In this document: positions 61,196 through 64,000 of the stretch, one piece after another
How positions within the stretch are numbered: the first letter of the stretch is position 1
How the letters are laid out: every line of letters begins with the position of its first letter
Translations under genes and position numbers: made by a program
Origin: Sulfitobacter mediterraneus
Lineage (GTDB): Bacteria > Pseudomonadota > Alphaproteobacteria > Rhodobacterales > Rhodobacteraceae
Length of the DNA stretch: 64,000 nucleotides
Assembly: GCF_016801775.1 (NCBI RefSeq)
Contig: NZ_CP069004.1
Coordinates: 3,224,001 to 3,288,000, forward strand
Direction of reading: 5' to 3'
Notes under the pieces: generated by a model
What the model saw: the letters and a program-made list of their open reading frames with translations, nothing else
Databases searched by the model: none
What the model was told of the DNA's origin: nothing

Positions 61196-61278
61196 ATCGT
61201 GGCGGGTGATTAGCTGCAAAATAATATTGGTGCAACCCCAATCTGGACGCCTTTGTGCGCCTGCGTTAGACAAGCGTC

Positions 61279-61464
61279 ATGGCAAAGGCTCCCGCAGATC
61301 AAAAACCGGTAAAACAGGCGCAAATCCGCGAGGATCGGTTGAAGGCCGCGCTTAAGGCCAATATGGGGCGGCGCAAAGCTCAGGCGCGGGCGCGCAAGAT
61401 ACAAGATGAGACCGCGCCAGATACAGGCAACGGGCCGGATGGCTCCGAACAGGAAAGCAGATAA
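61279..61464 (+). CDS. Small conserved basic protein upstream of murA
   Basis: A 61-residue protein beginning [20 protein letters not shown], with [20 protein letters not shown]. It is highly basic, with no known domain; small proteins of this type precede murA in related genomes as I recall. Its stop lies one base before the murA start, so the two are cotranscribed. Confidence 0.65.
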   Translation: MAKAPADQKPVKQAQIREDRLKAALKANMGRRKAQARARKIQDETAPDTGNGPDGSEQESR

Positions 61465-61465
61465 C

Positions 61466-62734
61466 ATGGATTCAATTCTGGTCAGAGGCGGCGGCAAACT
61501 CAGTGGGCAGATCCCGATTGCAGGGGCCAAAAACGCCTGTCTGGCATTGATGCCTGCGACCTTGCTGTCTGATGAGCCTTTGACGCTGACCAATGCGCCT
61601 CGGCTCAGCGATATCCGCACCATGACAGAGCTGCTCAGCTCGCTTGGAGCTGAGGTCACCTCGCTGCAAGAGGGCAAAGTTCTGGCGATGGCGAGCCATG
61701 GGCCGATCAACACCCGCGCCGAATATGACATTGTCCGCAAGATGCGGGCATCCAATCTGGTGCTTGGACCGCTGTTGGCGCGTGAAGGCCATGCAGAAGT
61801 GTCCTTGCCAGGCGGCTGTGCCATCGGCGCACGGCCTATGGACATCCATACGGATGGTTTGGCCAAGATGGGCGCCGAGATCGATCTGCGCGATGGCTAT
61901 CTGCACGCCAAGGCGGATGGTGGCAAACTTAAGGGCGCGGTGATCGACTTTCCGTTTGCCTCGGTCGGCGCCACGGAAAACATCATGATGGCGGCCACGC
62001 TGGCCAAGGGCACAACAGTGATCAACAACGCCGCCCGCGAGCCAGAGATTGTGGATCTGGCCAATTGCTTGCGGGCGATGGGCGCTGAGATTGACGGCGA
62101 CGGCACGTCAACCGTGACCATCCAAGGGGTGGACCGCTTGCATGGTGCCACGCACCGTGTGGTCACGGACCGGATTGAGCTGGGCACCTATATGCTGGCC
62201 CCTGCGATCTGCGGCGGCGAGGTGGAGCTATTGGGCGGGCGCATCGACCTGCTGGCGGCCTTCTGCGAAAAGTTGGATGCGGCTGGTATCTCTGTCAGCG
62301 AAACCGAAAACGGGCTGAGCGTTACTCGCCGTGAGGATCATATCCGGGCGGTCAACGTGACGACCGAACCTTTCCCCGGATTTCCCACCGATTTGCAGGC
62401 ACAGATGATGGCCCTGCTGTGCACGGCTGACGGCACATCGGTTTTGGAAGAGAAAATCTTTGAGAACCGGTTTATGCATGCCCCCGAACTGATCCGCATG
62501 GGCGCAGATATCGAGGTGCACGGCGGCACGGCGACGGTCAAAGGTGTGGCCAAACTGAAAGGCGCACCGGTGATGGCGACGGATCTGCGGGCCTCTGTGT
62601 CTTTGATCCTTGCGGGAATGGCCGCCGAAGGGGAAACAACCGTCAGCCGCGTTTACCATCTTGATCGCGGCTATGAGCATGTGGTGGCCAAACTGCGCGG
62701 CGTGGGTGCGGATATTGAACGGATCAAAAGCTGA
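61466..62734 (+). CDS. murA: UDP-N-acetylglucosamine 1-carboxyvinyltransferase
   Basis: A 422-residue cytoplasmic enzyme. It adds enolpyruvate from PEP to UDP-GlcNAc, the first committed step of peptidoglycan synthesis. The start [19 protein letters not shown] is the standard MurA N-terminus; the catalytic cysteine lies in [14 protein letters not shown], and DRIELGTYM and [12 protein letters not shown] are diagnostic. The length is normal and all blocks are intact. The ATG at 61466 is chosen over the upstream frame. It overlaps the DUF2948 gene by one base (TGATG). Confidence 0.95.
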   Translation: MDSILVRGGGKLSGQIPIAGAKNACLALMPATLLSDEPLTLTNAPRLSDIRTMTELLSSLGAEVTSLQEGKVLAMASHGPINTRAEYDIVRKMRASNLVLGPLLAREGHAEVSLPGGCAIGARPMDIHTDGLAKMGAEIDLRDGYLHAKADGGKLKGAVIDFPFASVGATENIMMAATLAKGTTVINNAAREPEIVDLANCLRAMGAEIDGDGTSTVTIQGVDRLHGATHRVVTDRIELGTYMLAPAICGGEVELLGGRIDLLAAFCEKLDAAGISVSETENGLSVTRREDHIRAVNVTTEPFPGFPTDLQAQMMALLCTADGTSVLEEKIFENRFMHAPELIRMGADIEVHGGTATVKGVAKLKGAPVMATDLRASVSLILAGMAAEGETTVSRVYHLDRGYEHVVAKLRGVGADIERIKS

Positions 62735-63204
62735 TGAGCATGGACGCCCGATTTGAGGATGGCCGCGAGGCACCGTTGAACCTTGGTGCGCTGGATGGGG
62801 CGGATCTTGAGGTGATCTCGTCACTGGCGCAAGACGCGGTGTTTCCGGCCTCCGAGATGACCTGGGACAGCAAGGGCAGACGTTTTGCCTTGCTGCTGAA
62901 CCGGGTGCGTTGGGAAGACGACGGCAAAACCCGTCATGCCCCGGAACGGGTGCAGTCGGTGCTGCTGTTCTCAAACGTGCAATCGGTCGCCAGTCAAGGC
63001 GTGCCAAAAGGCGATGCCGATGTGATTCTGTCCCTGCTGACCATCACGTTCGAAGAGGCGGACGCGCCTTCGGGCCATGTTTTGCTGACCCTTGCGGGGG
63101 ATGGTGCGATCCGACTTGCGGTTGAGGCGCTGGAGGTCACGCTCAAGGACGTGACGCGCCCCTATGTCGCTCCGTCAAAGAAGCTTCCCGACCATCCAGA
63201 GTGA
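62734..63204 (+). CDS. DUF2948-family protein
   Basis: A 156-residue protein. ARFEDGREAPLNLGALDGADLEVIS in two blocks, RRFALLLNRVRWE and RVQSVLLFSNVQSV are typical of DUF2948, a conserved alphaproteobacterial family of unknown function usually located after murA and before hisD. Here hisD does not follow; an RTX-like gene is found instead. The start overlaps murA. Confidence 0.85.
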   Translation: MSMDARFEDGREAPLNLGALDGADLEVISSLAQDAVFPASEMTWDSKGRRFALLLNRVRWEDDGKTRHAPERVQSVLLFSNVQSVASQGVPKGDADVILSLLTITFEEADAPSGHVLLTLAGDGAIRLAVEALEVTLKDVTRPYVAPSKKLPDHPE

Positions 63205-63346
63205 TTAAACCCGGATGGGTGAGGTGCCCAATCGCCCTTTTAAGGTGTTTCAGCCGAATTAAATTCAGTTCCTGATTGTGGGCATGAGCCATTGCTGTAC
63301 AGTGGACCAAACACTGTAGAACTTCAGCACTAAATGGCTTTTGATT

Positions 63347-64000
63347 ATGGCAAATGTACACATTGACGGTCCCCAGGTCCTTTTGGACGGGACCACCCTC
63401 AACGGGCTGCCACATTTCGGGCGGACAAACTACTTTTTGGCCCAAAGTGTAGAGATCGGCGGAAAGACTTTTTCAATCTCTTACCGCAGCTTCTCTTTTT
63501 CCGAGACGATGCTCATTATCGAATTGGGAGACACCCTGCGCACAGAGATCAGCGGGAATTTTCAGTACAGTGAAGACGGTCAGCTTTCTGGAACAATCAC
63601 TGGCGCGCGCACCGTGTATCAGCCGTCAGAGTTGATTACGAATGACGATCAACACGTGGTTCCTGCCCCCCCCGAGACATGGATCGAGATCACCGGGGCG
63701 AGCGTTTCAATTCCCGCGCAACAACCGAACGACGGATTGTTGGACCTTGAGGGCAACGTCATCGGTTCCGACCATGGCGCCATCCTCTGGGATGAACTCA
63801 TCCTTGGCGGTGATGATGACATTACTGTCAGTGCAAGTTGGCAGAGCGATGAACCTCCGGTCATTCACGGGTATGGTGGCGATGATGTGATCCGGGAGGA
63901 AGATCCTTGGACAATATATCATCTTGATGGCACCTTCGGCGATGACCAAGTGACTGCGCCGCAAGAAAACGCATCCCCCGAATTGGACGAACCCATCATT
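63347..64000 (+). CDS. RTX-like/calcium-binding-type protein, N-terminal part (cut by window edge)
   Basis: An open frame of 218 codons without a stop runs to the end of the window. The N-terminal third has no known domain and no classical signal peptide. Glycine-aspartate motifs of the loose hemolysin type appear later: LGGDDDITV, GYGGDDVIR and DGTFGDDQV, resembling GGxGxDxU nonapeptides. Such proteins are usually exported by type I systems using a C-terminal signal, which would lie beyond the window. It breaks the usual murA-DUF2948-hisD order. The ATG at 63347 is the only good start. Confidence 0.6.
   Translation, partial: MANVHIDGPQVLLDGTTLNGLPHFGRTNYFLAQSVEIGGKTFSISYRSFSFSETMLIIELGDTLRTEISGNFQYSEDGQLSGTITGARTVYQPSELITNDDQHVVPAPPETWIEITGASVSIPAQQPNDGLLDLEGNVIGSDHGAILWDELILGGDDDITVSASWQSDEPPVIHGYGGDDVIREEDPWTIYHLDGTFGDDQVTAPQENASPELDEPII

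Overview
The window is GC-rich, densely coding alphaproteobacterial DNA, most likely a marine Rhodobacterales (Roseobacter-group) genome. The reasons are the pairing of murA with a DUF2948 gene, the many TRAP, ABC and LysE transporters, GlxA-type AraC regulators, an HWE-family histidine kinase, and small DUF1127-like and YHS-like proteins. This assignment rests on family resemblance only; no rRNA or species marker is present.

Layout. 0-1.5 kb: the edge of a thiamine-diphosphate enzyme gene, a decayed IS110-type transposase and an HSL-type hydrolase. 1.5-7.1 kb: a GlxA-type regulator followed by a betaine/choline-type (OpuB/Osm) ABC importer and an enolase-superfamily enzyme. 7.8-14.6 kb: a LysR regulator divergent from a TAXI-TRAP importer, a lactonase-like amidohydrolase and a LeuCD-type hydro-lyase. 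15-18.1 kb: a LysE exporter, then a reverse-strand operon of a DUF1127-like peptide, a homocysteine S-methyltransferase, a secreted NxLxL pentapeptide-repeat protein and a secreted ADYC-domain protein. 18.3-26.6 kb: DUF1330, a GlxA regulator divergent from MFS and LysE transporters, an ECF sigma/anti-sigma pair, a ClpP-like peptidase, PaiB and a MocR regulator. 26.9-38.8 kb: an accessory block of SRPBCC proteins, alpha/beta hydrolases, a tautomerase and oxidoreductases, each group with its own LysR or TetR regulator. Two of the TetR genes are bracketed by matching palindromic operators.

39-51.2 kb: a FadR-regulated catabolic locus with a sugar ABC importer, a cytoplasmic GH51 arabinofuranosidase, a Baeyer-Villiger monooxygenase of 4-hydroxyacetophenone-monooxygenase size, a GMC oxidoreductase, an SDR dehydrogenase and an HSL-type esterase. 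Related TGGTTCA-type inverted repeats occur at both divergent ends. The simplest reading is uptake of an arabinoside, removal of the sugar, and oxidation of the aglycone through alcohol, ketone and ester steps. 51.8-55.1 kb: a SRPBCC protein, a YHS-like peptide, and an RsbQ-type hydrolase directly joined to a PAS-HWE histidine kinase.

55.3-61.1 kb: a compact integrative element in the 3' end of tRNA-Thr(GGT), bounded by 15-bp direct repeats. It holds a tyrosine integrase, an AlpA-like regulator, a chain of overlapping small genes, a winged-helix protein with palindromic sites at its end, an HGGXG pair and a Fic protein as probable cargo. 61.2-64 kb: the core murA and DUF2948 genes, then the start of a secreted-type RTX-like protein cut by the window end.

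Most operons are tightly packed with ATGA or GTGA stop/start overlaps. The strongest candidates for undescribed biology are the tRNA-Thr element, the RsbQ-PAS-HWE pair, the ADYC/pentapeptide operon and the FadR-controlled arabinoside/Baeyer-Villiger locus.
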